Notes: a model not told the origin generated them from the letters alone. A DNA stretch of 64,000 nucleotides from Planctomycetota bacterium (GCA_016719295.1 JADKAF010000001.1:4588001-4652000), one strand, 5' to 3'. Shown: positions 8,709 through 18,322, counted from the first letter of the stretch. Numbers and translations: made by a program.

Positions 8709-10258
8709 GCCGACTCCTCCACGGCCGTCGCCTGGTTTCCGAGTGCGCGGATCCCACCGGGTCGGAACCTGATGTCGATCTCGCCGGCCTCGCCGTTGTA
8801 GTCGATCCGCTCGATCAGCAGGTTCAGGATGCGCGCACGCTCCTTCGCGACGAGCTTCGCCCAGACGCCGTGGAACTGCGTCAGCGCCGCGCGGATCTCG
8901 GCGTCCTTCAACTCGAGACCGGCGATCACGAACAGCTCGCCCTGCGCCACGTGCTCGGCCCGCTCCGCACGCGCGATGCTTTCATCGATCTGCCCGACTC
9001 GCTCGGAGAGCACACTGGCGGCAGGCCCACCGGCGGCGATGCCGACCAGGAAGCGCTCCCGCTCGGCGCGCAGCTTCCGAATCTCGTCACCGTGCCGTCG
9101 TCTCTCGGCCTCGAGCTCCGGCACGCGAGCGCGCGCCTGATCCAGGGTCGCTTGCAGCGCCTTGGCCAAGACACGCGGATCGGAGCCGATCGCCTCGATC
9201 TGCTGCACGACGAAGCCCTCGATGTTCCCCGCCGCGACGCGGGAGCCCGGACAAGGATCGGGCTCCGCGTCGTGTCGGCTTCGGCATACGTAGTAGTGGA
9301 AGCGCTTCGTTGGCGTCATGGAGTAGGTCACAACCATGCTCCGCTGGCAGCGCGCGCAGTGGAGCAGCCCACGCAAGAGCAGGCCGTACTTGTTCTTCGC
9401 GGAGGAGCCGCCTCGCAGGCTCTGCTTCGAGAGCTTCGTCTGCACGAGCTCGAAGATCCCGCGGTCGATGATCCGCGCGTGCTTCCCTTCGTACCACTCG
9501 CCCGCGTACGGCACCCAGCCAGCCAGCGTCTTGCAACGGAGCACCCGATGAACGTCCTTCTTGCTCCAGTGCTTGCCGCTCCGCATTCGATGGCCGCGCG
9601 CGTTCAGCTCGGTAGCGACATTCGAGAGCGCGTTCATGGCGAGGTAGAGCTCGAAGATCAGCTCGGCGACCTCCGCCTCCTCCTTCACCACGTTCAATGC
9701 ACCCTTCGCGCTGCGGTAGCCATACGGTGCAAAGCCCGCTTGCCACCCACCGCGGCGGCGCGTCTCGGCCATTTTGTCGCGGATTCTCTCACCGCTCTGC
9801 TGCCTCTCGAACTGCGAGAACGATCCGAGCAGATTCGCCATCAGCTGGCCGGTGGATGTCGAGGTGTCGAACGCCTGCGTCACCGAGACGAAGGAGACCG
9901 CGTGCTTCGCGAACTCGCTCACCGTCGCCGTGAAGTCGCTCATCGAGCGGCTCAGGCGATCGATCCTATAGACCGCGACGACATCCACGCGACCCTCTCG
10001 AACGTCCTGCATCAAGCGCTGGTAGGCCGGGCGCTGGATGTTGCCGCCTGAGTATCCGGCGTCGTCGTAGCGATCGGGCAGAGCGAACCAGCCGTTCGAA
10101 GCCTGCGCGGTGATGTAGGCCTCGATCGTCGCTCGTTGCGCATCGCAGCTCGAGAACTCCATCTCCTTCTCGACGCTCTGACGGCAGTAGACCGCGACGC
10201 GAACGGATGCCGGCGCTGCGCGCTTCTCGCCGCGCGTCTTCGTTGCTGCGAGCTTCAT
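8705..10258 (-). CDS. Large serine recombinase
   Basis: A 517-residue site-specific recombinase. The catalytic serine is in VAVYCRQS near residue 28. Conserved resolvase-domain motifs follow (YDDAGYSGGN, VVAVYRIDRLSRS, TGQLMANLLGSFSQFER). A recombinase domain (GWQAGFAPYGY and onward) comes next, then a zinc ribbon with LLHCARCQRSM and later VCRSRH, then a C-terminal coiled coil (residues about 370-450). This is the layout of phage and element integrases such as those of Tn4451 type. The start is ATG 10258, overlapping the DUF2924 stop. It most likely catalyses integration and excision of the surrounding element. Confidence 0.92.
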   Translation of the reverse strand: MKLAATKTRGEKRAAPASVRVAVYCRQSVEKEMEFSSCDAQRATIEAYITAQASNGWFALPDRYDDAGYSGGNIQRPAYQRLMQDVREGRVDVVAVYRIDRLSRSMSDFTATVSEFAKHAVSFVSVTQAFDTSTSTGQLMANLLGSFSQFERQQSGERIRDKMAETRRRGGWQAGFAPYGYRSAKGALNVVKEEAEVAELIFELYLAMNALSNVATELNARGHRMRSGKHWSKKDVHRVLRCKTLAGWVPYAGEWYEGKHARIIDRGIFELVQTKLSKQSLRGGSSAKNKYGLLLRGLLHCARCQRSMVVTYSMTPTKRFHYYVCRSRHDAEPDPCPGSRVAAGNIEGFVVQQIEAIGSDPRVLAKALQATLDQARARVPELEAERRRHGDEIRKLRAERERFLVGIAAGGPAASVLSERVGQIDESIARAERAEHVAQGELFVIAGLELKDAEIRAALTQFHGVWAKLVAKERARILNLLIERIDYNGEAGEIDIRFRPGGIRALGNQATAVEESA

Positions 10259-10695
10259 GATGTCTTGGTTCCCTTCGTGAGGCCGAAGAAGAGCTTGCCG
10301 TTCCAGCGCGATCCGGTGATCGCATTCGCCACGGCGGAGAGGCTGCCGTAGATCATCCCGTTCCACTCGTAGCCCTCGGCGTGGACGAGGACGCACTGCT
10401 CCGTTCCCTTCCAGACGCGCCGCAACACCGTGCCGGGCTGGATCTTGTCGGAGCGCCGCGGTACACGCACCTCGCCGAGCGGCAGCTTGATCTCGGCGGC
10501 GAGCGCTTCGATGCGCCGACGCGCCGCGTTGCTGAGCCCGCCGTACTCGCGCTCCTGGATCGCGTACGCAATGCGCTTCCGCAGGAACGGCGCGTTCCGT
10601 TGCCGCAGCGGCTTCCCGACCAGCTCCTCGTAGCGCGCAACGAGCGCCTTGTAGTCGAGATCCGCAAGCGCTCGAATCTGGTTTTCCACCGTCAT
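10255..10695 (-). CDS. DUF2924 domain protein
   Basis: About 146 residues, starting at the ATG that overlaps the preceding gene's stop. The ARYEELVGKPLRQRNAPFLR region, the later LRRVWKGTEQCVLVHAEGYEW segment and the closing AVANAITGSRWNGKLFFGL are the hallmarks of DUF2924. Genes of this family are commonly found immediately upstream of serine recombinases in phages and integrative elements. The molecular function is not known; a role in DNA binding at the attachment site is plausible but unproven. Confidence 0.88.
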   Translation of the reverse strand: MTVENQIRALADLDYKALVARYEELVGKPLRQRNAPFLRKRIAYAIQEREYGGLSNAARRRIEALAAEIKLPLGEVRVPRRSDKIQPGTVLRRVWKGTEQCVLVHAEGYEWNGMIYGSLSAVANAITGSRWNGKLFFGLTKGTKTS

Positions 10696-10907
10696 GATGC
10701 GTTCTCCTGGGTCCGGAGCGCACACTCAGGCTCGAAGCTCGCGCTCGAAGCAAGTTCATCTTCGCGGCGCTCCGCAGCCTGGAGCCGGCGGTAGCCATGG
10801 GCGAGGATGCTCGCGATCTCGGTGAGGCGCTGATCGGGTGTCATCACGGCGGGATCGGTGACGAAGAAGCGGATCAGCGGAGATGAGGTGACGGAGCGCA
10901 GCTTCAT
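10692..10907 (-). CDS. Small operon protein, 71 aa
   Basis: A short protein with an RLTEIASILAHGYRRLQAAERR helix, read between two genes it overlaps by 4 bases each (ATGA at 10692..10695 and 10904..10907). Similar short proteins, rich in a segment like MTPDQRLTEIASILAHG, occur with DUF2924/recombinase pairs, so I accept it despite its size. It has no recognised domain; a helical adaptor or DNA-binding cofactor is possible. Confidence 0.65.
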   Translation of the reverse strand: MKLRSVTSSPLIRFFVTDPAVMTPDQRLTEIASILAHGYRRLQAAERREDELASSASFEPECALRTQENAS

Positions 10908-11272
10908 CGCGTGGCCTCCTCGCGGATGCCGAGCGCGGCGAAGATCGCCTTCTCGATCGCATGCCGTGCCGCACGATCGGTGGGCCGCACGAGTGCGTGC
11001 CTTGTGCCGCGGCGTGATGTGCGCGATGGGAACGAGAGCGCCAACGAGCCGGCCTGCGTGAGTCGAAGCGCGACCCCGTCGACACGCATGAGCCCGTCGA
11101 GCTCGAGGTCGAGGAAGGCGAGCAAACCTTCATCGGCGTCGCGTTCGGGCGCTGGCGAGATCGAGATCGATGTCAACGTCGAGTTCGAGCCGGTGATGCG
11201 CCACGAGCCTCGAAGCGTCTGCCGACGGCGGCGGAGTCGCAGCAGCGCAGGATGTCGATGCGGTTGGTTCAT
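10904..11272 (-). CDS. SpoVG-like protein
   Basis: About 122 residues from ATG 11272. After a basic N-terminus of 25 residues, the rest follows the SpoVG pattern: LLAFLDLELDGLMRVDGVAL as the substrate-independent strand pair, then LALSFPSRTSRRGTRHALVR (compare the FPSRK... region in SpoVG), ending in a helix AARHAIEKAIFAAL. SpoVG proteins bind nucleic acids. In this operon it could help replication or regulate element genes, which is an inference. Family assignment is by pattern only. Confidence 0.5.
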   Translation of the reverse strand: MNQPHRHPALLRLRRRRQTLRGSWRITGSNSTLTSISISPAPERDADEGLLAFLDLELDGLMRVDGVALRLTQAGSLALSFPSRTSRRGTRHALVRPTDRAARHAIEKAIFAALGIREEATR

Positions 11273-11329
11273 GGTGGGAAGTCCTGCATCGCCGCACCCG
11301 ATGAGCACGGCGATGCGGATGCTGGTCAA

Positions 11330-11557
11330 TCACTCCGAGAGGCACGCTTCGACTTCGTCGAGCGAGAGGCCGAACGTCGTCCACCCCGCGGAGGCGACGA
11401 CGAAGTTGTTCCGCGCGTCGACGAGGCCGAAGGTCTGCCAGTCGTGGTGCTCGGGAGTGCGCGAGCGCGACTTCACGAGGCGCAGTCCTTGGCGGCGCGC
11501 CCTTGAGCGGAGACGGGATTCGCGGGCGATGTCGAGGCGGTCTTCAACTGAGTTCAT
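11330..11557 (-). CDS. Small operon protein, 75 aa
   Basis: Starts at ATG 11557. Its second half reads QTFGLVDARNNFVVASAGWT followed by a DEVEACL helix, a pattern seen in small proteins that accompany recombinase/DUF2924 operons. The N-terminus is basic and helical. The gap to the polymerase gene upstream is about 80 bases and to the SpoVG-like gene about 60. No function is known. Confidence 0.5.
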   Translation of the reverse strand: MNSVEDRLDIARESRLRSRARRQGLRLVKSRSRTPEHHDWQTFGLVDARNNFVVASAGWTTFGLSLDEVEACLSE

Positions 11558-11639
11558 GTCTGCGGTCCTTATGCGCGCGGTAGAAGTCGCCGGTGAGCTG
11601 CGCGCCTTGGGCTCGGGGCGATGGTGTTCGGTCAGCTGG

Positions 11640-13844
11640 CTACGCGAGAGCCATCAGTCGGAGCTCTCGATCCGCGACGCCTCTCCATCCGGTGCGGTAT
11701 GCGATGCGATGCGCTCGACAACCTGGCGCCGCTATTGAGCAGGTAGTTGCCCTTCGCTTCGGCGTGCGCCCGATCTTGTAGTCGGGGTCTTCGAGGAAGT
11801 TCAGCAGGCTGTCGGCGTGGCTGTCTTTGTTCCAACAGTGCGGCGCGCTCGCGTTGACGCTGACGCGCGGCGTGAGTCGCGGGTAGATCGATCGCAGCGC
11901 GTGGCGCATGAGCCGCGCGGCCTCGTCCGCAACCTCGTCGACTCGTTCCCGCGGGCACTCGATCAGGATCGAGTCGTGCACAGGAAGCACGAGCCAGACA
12001 TCGCTGCCGCGAAACGCGCGTTCGAGCTCGACGATCGCTCGCTTGAAGACGATGGCTGCGCTGCCCTGGATCGGTGTGTTGCGAAGGAGGTTCTTCACCC
12101 AGCCGCGAGGAGCCTCTCCTTCTGGGAGACGGCGGCGCAGGCCTGTCACGGTCGATGCGTAGCGCTTCGTCAGCCCGTAGCTGACCGACTCGTCGAAGCG
12201 CTGGCGCAGCGTCGGATAGAGCTCGAGCAGACGCTGCAGCTCGCCCTCGGCCTTCCTCTCGCTGATCCCGAGCTTGCGCGCGAGGGACGGTGCCTGGATG
12301 CCGTAGAGCGTTGCGAGGACCATCGTCTTCGCTTTGTCGCGGAGCTCTGCGTGTTCCGCCTTGAAGCGCGCTCCGTCGATCGCTCGTGCCTCGGCGTCGA
12401 GCTGGTTCGCGAACAGGCGCTGCGCGATGACGGAGTACACGTCGCCGGCGTTGTACGCGGCGATGAGGTCGGGGTCGTCGTGCTCTGCGGCGGCGACACC
12501 GACCTCAACCTGCTCGTAGTCGAGCTCGACCAGCGCTTGTCCCGCTGGCGCAATCGCGATAGGACGGAGTTCGCGTCCGATGCCCGCGATGTTGGGATCC
12601 GCGCAGGAGCTACGCCCCGTGGCAGCGGCGAGCTGACGGTGGTCGGGGTGCACGCGGCCGTCGGCGCCGTCGAGGAGCCCGAGCATCCACTCCTCACCCG
12701 CCAGCCGTCGGTGCTTCCGCTGGAGACGGAACGCGCGGATGACCTCGTGGACCCCTTCGTTCTCCTTCAGCAGGCCGTCGTCGAGGCATAGCTGGCCATC
12801 GCGCCGCAGCACGTCTGCGATGCCAAGCTCTCGGAGAACGCGCTCGAGCTCCGAGCCGCTAGCCGTCTGACGCAGGCCATGGCGGCGGAGGATCGCTTCG
12901 TGGTGCTCTGCCGCGCGGATAGCACCTGCGCGCAGCGCTTCCCGAGCAGGCTTGTCGATCGCGACGCCGCGCCACTGCATCCGCGCGTTGGCGATCGCGA
13001 ACGGGAACTCGACGGTGTGGAGATGCGCGTGCAGCCCGTGGGCGACGATGTTCCGTTGCTGCGCCGCGTAGACGCGAAGGATGGTCTCGGCGTCCGCCAC
13101 CGCCAATTCCGCCAGGTGGCGGTCGAGGCCGTTCGCGCGGAGGCGGCGCACGAGCTCCGCTTCGAGGTCGCTCTGGGCACGGGAACTCGGCGTGGCGATT
13201 CCGTACTTCGCTGCCTGCCCGAGCAGCGAGAGGGCCTCCTCCTGCTGCTGCTCGAGGGACCGGGCGGCGGCGATGGAGTTCGCCACGAGCGGATCCGCGG
13301 GGAGCGCACGCTCGTGGAAGCGGCCGAGCTCGAGGCAGGCGGCCACGACCCAGGTGTCGACGAGCTGATGCAGATCCGGGTCCAGGCCGAGCGCCCAGAG
13401 AGCGAACAGGGCAGGCTTCGCGTCGTGGAAGACGTGGACCACGCGCATGCGGAGGATCGCGCCCAGCGCCTCGGCAACGGCCTCCTGGCGCAGGTCCAGG
13501 GCCGCTCGGAGCACCAAGCTGGGCGCGTCGGGACGCTGCGCCCACACGGCGATGGTGGCGAGCACCGGTCGCCGAGAACGGATGTCCTTCCAGGCACGCC
13601 CGGAGCGCAGCTCGAAGGCCTTCCTGCCCTCGCACGCGACGCTCACCGCCACGGCGCTCACGTCCACCGCGCGCAGAGCTACGAGCAGCTCCTCGGCAGA
13701 GGCGGCGTCCGTGACGAGCTGGATGCGTTCCGCGAGGCGCGGCAGGTCTGGTGTGCCGACGACGAGCGGTGGTGGCAGGTCGCGACCCGGGCGATCCGGA
13801 ACCGCTTCGAGGAGCTTGACCCAGCCGGGGAGGAGGGAGCTCAT
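11640..13844 (-). CDS. Family A DNA polymerase (PolA-like)
   Basis: A 734-residue protein. The polymerase domain has motif A near residue 442 (LVELDYEQVEVG), motif B near 510 (RDKAKTMVLATLYG), a conserved NTPIQGSAAIVFKRA segment, and motif C near 623 (LPVHDSILIEC). The catalytic aspartates of A and C are present, but the usual Glu after the motif C Asp is Ser, and the IELR of motif A is VEVG. The first 300 residues resemble a 3'-5' exonuclease domain, with HDAKPALFALW and DTWVVAACLE segments but no clear D-x-E motif. No 5' nuclease domain is present. The start overlaps the helicase stop by 4 bases, so it probably replicates the element. Confidence 0.92.
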   Translation of the reverse strand: MSSLLPGWVKLLEAVPDRPGRDLPPPLVVGTPDLPRLAERIQLVTDAASAEELLVALRAVDVSAVAVSVACEGRKAFELRSGRAWKDIRSRRPVLATIAVWAQRPDAPSLVLRAALDLRQEAVAEALGAILRMRVVHVFHDAKPALFALWALGLDPDLHQLVDTWVVAACLELGRFHERALPADPLVANSIAAARSLEQQQEEALSLLGQAAKYGIATPSSRAQSDLEAELVRRLRANGLDRHLAELAVADAETILRVYAAQQRNIVAHGLHAHLHTVEFPFAIANARMQWRGVAIDKPAREALRAGAIRAAEHHEAILRRHGLRQTASGSELERVLRELGIADVLRRDGQLCLDDGLLKENEGVHEVIRAFRLQRKHRRLAGEEWMLGLLDGADGRVHPDHRQLAAATGRSSCADPNIAGIGRELRPIAIAPAGQALVELDYEQVEVGVAAAEHDDPDLIAAYNAGDVYSVIAQRLFANQLDAEARAIDGARFKAEHAELRDKAKTMVLATLYGIQAPSLARKLGISERKAEGELQRLLELYPTLRQRFDESVSYGLTKRYASTVTGLRRRLPEGEAPRGWVKNLLRNTPIQGSAAIVFKRAIVELERAFRGSDVWLVLPVHDSILIECPRERVDEVADEAARLMRHALRSIYPRLTPRVSVNASAPHCWNKDSHADSLLNFLEDPDYKIGRTPKRRATTCSIAAPGCRAHRIAYRTGWRGVADRELRLMALA

Positions 13845-15754
13845 GAGGCCTGCCCTCCCACCTCAATCGGGTCGAAATCGTGCCAATTCGCACCTACTAA
13901 TACTCTTAGGTGCGATTTGGCACTCTTGGCCCCTTCGAAGAGGCGGAAGACACTCCTGCGCGAGATGCTCAGAGCAGCGGCAACTTCGTCGGCCGTGAGC
14001 CCCTTATCACGAAGTTGCGTAGCGCGAAGAGCATCGACGTAGCGGTCAAGCTGCCCGGCCGTCGGCAGGTCGAGCTCCCGGAGCAGCATCCCGGGCACCG
14101 AAACCTCGCGGAGGTTCGGCACCTCGCTCGAGAGGTCGTGGAGCGCGAAGAAGACGACCTCGCGCGGCCGGGTGAGGTAGCGCACGCGGCCCATCACCTG
14201 TAGCGCGGGCTCGACCTCGAGCTTCCGGAGGTAGAGGTTGCCGAGCGCGGTGCAGTCGATGTCCTCAACGTTCGCCTGGTCCAGCGCGACGGACCTGGTC
14301 CGATGTTGCGCTTCGACGATCGTCATCCGCACGCGGAATGCCTCTGGCTCGAACTCCTGGAGGCGCGCGTTCAGGGTGCGGCTCGAGACGTTGTAGGTGT
14401 TCACCGCGTAGGCCGAGTCGTAGTGCTCGAAGTCGTTCCGACCGCGCATGCCGTAGTGGATGATCGGGATGGTGCGCGGGTCCGGCTTGGGCGGGAGCGC
14501 GTCGTACTGCTCGGTCACGAAGCGAACCTGCACGCCTCAACCGGCAAGGCGCTTCTCCAGATGGCTCGCGACCACGGCCTTGGACTTCTTCCGCGAGACC
14601 AGCACCGTGGAGCGCCCCTCGCGGATGTTGCGCAGCACGATCACGGCGAAGACATCGAGGAGGTGCCTCGGGTCCTTTGAGAAGCGGCGGTCCGAGCCCA
14701 TCCAGCTTCGGAGGTTCCACGCCTTGGTCTGCGTGTGCTCGACCCGGAGCTTGGCGAAGGGCGAGTGGATCCGCGTCGTCCCGAGCCGATGGCCGACGTA
14801 GTCTGCGTCCAAGTGCGCCGAGAGCAGCAGAATGTGGTGGCGAAGGTACGGCCGCGAGATGAAGTGCAAAGCTCCGGTCTTCGCGTCGATCCAGCGCTCC
14901 TCCGCCTTCGAGAACGGCAGGCCGAGGAGCTCGTAGCCACGGAAACGGAACCGATCTCCGAAGAGACCTACACCTCGCCTCTGCACCGCGGCCGCAACGT
15001 AGGGAAGCCGCGGGCTGAAGGCGAAGCGCTCCTGCCGCAAATCATCGTCGTCGACCGCCAGGAGCTGCTTGACGTGTTCCTCCCATTCATGCGCGATCAC
15101 GATGTGCTGGGGTCTCTCCAGGATCGCCGTCGCCAGCGCGTCCCGGAGCTGCTCGAGGTCTTGGCGCGTCACTTCGACTTCAAAGGACCCGTCCAAGAAG
15201 ACGCCCTCGTCGAGAATTACGAGCGCTCGACCTTTTCCGCTCAGGTACAGCAGCGTGGGCAAGAGTCGGCGATTGAGCCGCAACTGTTGCTCGGTGGCGA
15301 AGACGAGGCGTGTTCCCTCAAAGTCGTTGAAGCGCTTAGGCCAAGTGCAGGGATCCCCTTCATCGCGCTGTCGCGGACAGGGTCCACAGAGTTCTTGCTT
15401 AGCCAATGAGATGCATCCCGCAGCTTCGAGTTCCTTCCACAGATCGCGGACGGGTCCGCAGCGATGCTCGGGGCGCGGCCTCAGGATCATGTGGCGCACC
15501 GGCGACTGCACCTTGCCCGAGACGATCGCGCGCTCGTTGATCACGTCCCAGCTCGGGGCGAGGTAGATCACGAGCTGGAAGCGCTCGTAGGTCGCGGGGT
15601 CCAGCAGCAGCTTGTCCGCTGCGTAGGACTTGCCGACGCCGAGCGGGATCTTCAGCAGGAGGTGAACTCGACGCTCGACCTCCGCCAGGAGCGCCCGCGG
15701 ATGCAGGTACTCCCGGCGGAAGTCGGCGAGGTCGCGCTCAGTGACGCGGTGCAT
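13841..15754 (-). pseudogene. SF2 DNA helicase interrupted by an in-frame TGA
   Basis: One helicase reading frame of 638 codons with a TGA at codon 406 (14537..14539). The first part has Walker A near residue 40 (IPLGVGKSYAA), Walker B near 181 (LVILDEG) and a domain 2 strand (GRSTVLVSRKKSKAV). The part after the stop has IPIIHYGMRGRNDFEHYD and motif VI near 523 (ALQVMGRVRYLTRPREV), and ends in a helix-turn-helix-like LTADEVAAALSISRRS. Both halves are in the same frame, and LEKRLAG-stop-GVQVRFVTEQY reads as a normal helicase linker. Start is ATG 15754, overlapping the upstream TGA by one base. Nonsense mutation, sequencing error or recoding are all possible; it is called broken only provisionally. 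Confidence 0.8.
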
Positions 15755-16344
15755 CAGAAGGGCACCGCGTCGGACGTGGAGCTGGGAAGGCCACCGATGG
15801 CGTCGAGCTTCGCTCGGATGGTTGGCAGCTCGCAGAGTTCGGACGCTGACGGCCGCCAAAGCGCTTCGCAGAGCTCCAGCCCTTCTTGTCGCTCCAACAT
15901 GAACGCGCGGATCGCCTCCTCACCACGACCTGCTGTTGCGGCGAGAGGGCGCGCCTCAGCGACGTACGAGTAGTTACTTTCCTTGCGCAGCAGCACCGCC
16001 AGGTTCGCGATGTTGGGGTTCGCGAGGTGGCGCACGAGCACCGAGCGCAGAGAAGCCGGGCCTCGCGCCGAGGAGATCTTCAGTACCTTGACCTGCGCAG
16101 ACTCTACGTCGTACAGAGGAAGCAGGGCGGTCAGTTGCGGCGCGCCGCCGAGACCGCAGAGGGGGCACCCTGATCCTGGGCAGAGCGCGGACCTTCGGAC
16201 GCTCGGATCTGCAATGAAGTGGAGCGACGCCTCCTCCATCGCTGCAGTGAAGAGGATCACGAGGCGCGGCTCGCGATCAAGATAGACGTCGGTGATGCGC
16301 TGGCCTCCCGCATCACCAGCACCCCAGTTTAGCAGGGAGGTCAT
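15754..16344 (-). CDS. Hypothetical protein with zinc-knuckle-like CxxxxCPLCG motif
   Basis: A 196-residue protein from ATG 16344, overlapped 4 bases by the previous stop. It has a beta-rich body with LVILFTAAMEEASLHF and LLPLYDVESAQVKVLKISS, and a CPGSGCPLCG cluster near residue 55. Later come LVRHLANPNIANLAVLLRK and a C-terminal helical segment. Beta strands around a small zinc cluster, just upstream of a helicase and polymerase, resemble phage single-stranded-DNA-binding proteins. I cannot confirm that family and offer it as a hypothesis. Confidence 0.5.
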   Translation of the reverse strand: MTSLLNWGAGDAGGQRITDVYLDREPRLVILFTAAMEEASLHFIADPSVRRSALCPGSGCPLCGLGGAPQLTALLPLYDVESAQVKVLKISSARGPASLRSVLVRHLANPNIANLAVLLRKESNYSYVAEARPLAATAGRGEEAIRAFMLERQEGLELCEALWRPSASELCELPTIRAKLDAIGGLPSSTSDAVPF

Positions 16345-16574
16345 GCTGCACCCCCCGCGCGTTCGGCGCTCAAGGCGCCCGAGGTCGCGATCGCCTTGCC
16401 AGCATCGACGCCGAGGGCCGCAGCAGCAGCGGTGATGTGCTGCTCGGACCACATGCGGCGTCCGGCGGCGCAGGGAGGGGCGCCGGGGATCTTGCCGCGG
16501 CGCAGGAGGTCGTTGAGCTTGGGCTCGGTAACGCCGAAGATCTCGGCGACTTGCCCGGTGGAGAACGGATGCAT
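16341..16574 (-). CDS. Small MerR/excisionase-like HTH protein
   Basis: A 77-residue protein. FSTGQVAEIFGVTEPKLNDL (residues 4-23) then LRRGKIPGAP and an AAGRRMWSEQHI stretch are the helix-turn-helix plus wing of the excisionase/MerR DNA-binding fold. It is the first gene in the minus-strand replication operon and overlaps the next start (ATGA). It probably controls transcription or directionality of the element. Confidence 0.65.
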   Translation of the reverse strand: MHPFSTGQVAEIFGVTEPKLNDLLRRGKIPGAPPCAAGRRMWSEQHITAAAAALGVDAGKAIATSGALSAERAGGAA

Positions 16575-16661
16575 CTTTCACCTGCCTGGGTTCACACCGA
16601 CGCCTGTCGTCGGTTTGGCAGGGAGAAAGTACGCCGAGGTATCCCGGGTGGCAGTCCTGAC

Positions 16662-18092
16662 CTAGCCCTGACCTTCGCCTGACTCCAGAAGGTCGCGCCG
16701 AACGAGAACGTAGCCCGGTCGCTTGTTGCGCAGTACTCCCTCCTTGCAAAGGGCGGACAGCGCGTTCTTGAAGTGCGAATTCGTGATGCGGCGCGTACGC
16801 TTTGCTAAATCCTCCGCAGTCAGTTTCTCGTCGCCAAGCGCATCAATTATCTCGCGCTCGGTATCGCCTAGCTCATCGCGAGTTCTTCCCCGAATAGCTA
16901 CCACGCCCGGCGAGACAGTGAATGGCAGGCGAGATTCCGCTGCGGAGTAGCTTATCTCATGCGCTTCGCGATCGATGGGAGACGGCGAATGTACACTTGC
17001 GGCTCTTGTACGCCCAAAGAGCGCATCCATCTGAAAGTTGCCGCCGGCCGCTCGAACCATACCAAGCGCGCCCTCGATGAACCGCTCCAGATCACCTACG
17101 CCGTCGTGCCTACGAATAAAAGCCAACCGGAACAGGTCGTCTAGCTCAGAGTAGGCTTCCTGAAATGCGTTGCACTCCCCTAGCCGTGTTTTTCGATTCG
17201 GAAGTTCTGTTTCGATTTTAAGGTACTCTACATGATAGAGCGATCCGAGGCGTTCAAGTATGTCGCCACCACCTTGGAATGCTGCCTCGATTTCCTCCTG
17301 TATGCGCCATCGACGTTCATCCGTGCAGATGCTGAGATCTTTCTCTCGCTGCACAGCTGGCTGCGCAGCCGCCCTCACCGTTGCCTTCGAGCTGGCGTCC
17401 AGGCGACTGTTAATACTCTGGCGGAGCTCCTCCGCCCCCTCCCTCGCCGTTTCGAGCTTCGCTCGCCCAACGACGATCGGGATCGCGCTCTCTCCGTGGA
17501 TCGCGCGGTTCACGATGTCGATGCCGTCGAGCTTGATGAGCAACTCCGGCTTCTCGAGGGGACTAAGCTCCCCGACACCGTAGCGCACGAGCTCTGCGTT
17601 CAGAGCGATGGCCGCTTTGCTCTTGAGGCGAACGTGGATTGGGCGTCCTTTCAGCGACAGGGTCTCCACGAAGTACTGCCACACCTCGGCGTCACCGAGC
17701 AGCGAGGCTCGAGTCCAGCCTTCGCCATCGATCCCGAGCTGGCGGATCTCTGCGACGAGCTCGTCGGCCTGCATCTCCAGGGCTGCGATCTTGTCGTTGC
17801 TGCGAATCTTGGGCTTCGACGCCTTCTTGCGTTGCCGGGTCTTCGACGGCTCCTTCGCTGCTTGCGCAACGTTCTCCTTCGTCCAAGCAGCGCGCAGCTT
17901 CTCAACACGAGGCGTCAGCTCGAGCGCGCGTCGATGATGCTCTCGCCTCTCCGCGTCACGTTGCTCGTGCTGCTCGACATCTTCAGCTCGCTCGACGGCC
18001 TCTGCGAGGAACCGCTCGATCGTTCTCGAGAGCGCATGGAGTGCCGCGGGATCTTCGGGAAGAGGATCGGCGTTCGGGTTCAGCCACGACAT
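16662..18092 (-). CDS. Hypothetical coiled-coil protein with C-terminal winged helix
   Basis: About 476 residues. I prefer ATG 18092 (MSWLNPNADPLPEDP) because GGAG lies about 10 bases upstream; the frame remains open upstream to 18287. Residues about 20-110 are a highly charged coiled coil. The C-terminus (residues about 420-465) reads DTEREIIDALGDEKLTAEDL and ITNSHFKNALSALCKEGVL, a winged helix-turn-helix. The middle is unrecognised. It heads the minus-strand block, divergent from the methyltransferase region, and could be a replication initiator or regulator of the element; that is only inference. Confidence 0.6.
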   Translation of the reverse strand: MSWLNPNADPLPEDPAALHALSRTIERFLAEAVERAEDVEQHEQRDAERREHHRRALELTPRVEKLRAAWTKENVAQAAKEPSKTRQRKKASKPKIRSNDKIAALEMQADELVAEIRQLGIDGEGWTRASLLGDAEVWQYFVETLSLKGRPIHVRLKSKAAIALNAELVRYGVGELSPLEKPELLIKLDGIDIVNRAIHGESAIPIVVGRAKLETAREGAEELRQSINSRLDASSKATVRAAAQPAVQREKDLSICTDERRWRIQEEIEAAFQGGGDILERLGSLYHVEYLKIETELPNRKTRLGECNAFQEAYSELDDLFRLAFIRRHDGVGDLERFIEGALGMVRAAGGNFQMDALFGRTRAASVHSPSPIDREAHEISYSAAESRLPFTVSPGVVAIRGRTRDELGDTEREIIDALGDEKLTAEDLAKRTRRITNSHFKNALSALCKEGVLRNKRPGYVLVRRDLLESGEGQG

Positions 18093-18322
18093 GAACTTCG
18101 TCTCCACGGATTCTGCGGCCTCGACTGGACAACGACGGCTCGATGGACGCCACCCGGTAGGCGCACGATGCAGAGTGTATCGCGAGGAGCGCTCAATGGA
18201 ACGGATCAGTTCGCCGACCACGAGGAGCATGGTGGCCGCGATCGATCCTGATCGCCCGATTCGCCTTATCTTATACTTCAGGCGCATTCCCTCGACTATG
18301 CGGAGCAGATCGACCGCTGACT

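Noticed and set aside
8687..10051. A long plus-strand ORF of 454 codons
   Set aside because: It is antisense to the serine recombinase, which has clear motifs. High GC keeps the opposite frame open.
12879..14042. A 387-codon plus-strand ORF
   Set aside because: Antisense to the DNA polymerase; no motifs.
14537..14539. Selenocysteine at the in-frame TGA
   Set aside because: No clear hairpin after the TGA was seen, and no selenoprotein homologue of this helicase is known to me. It stays only as an alternative.
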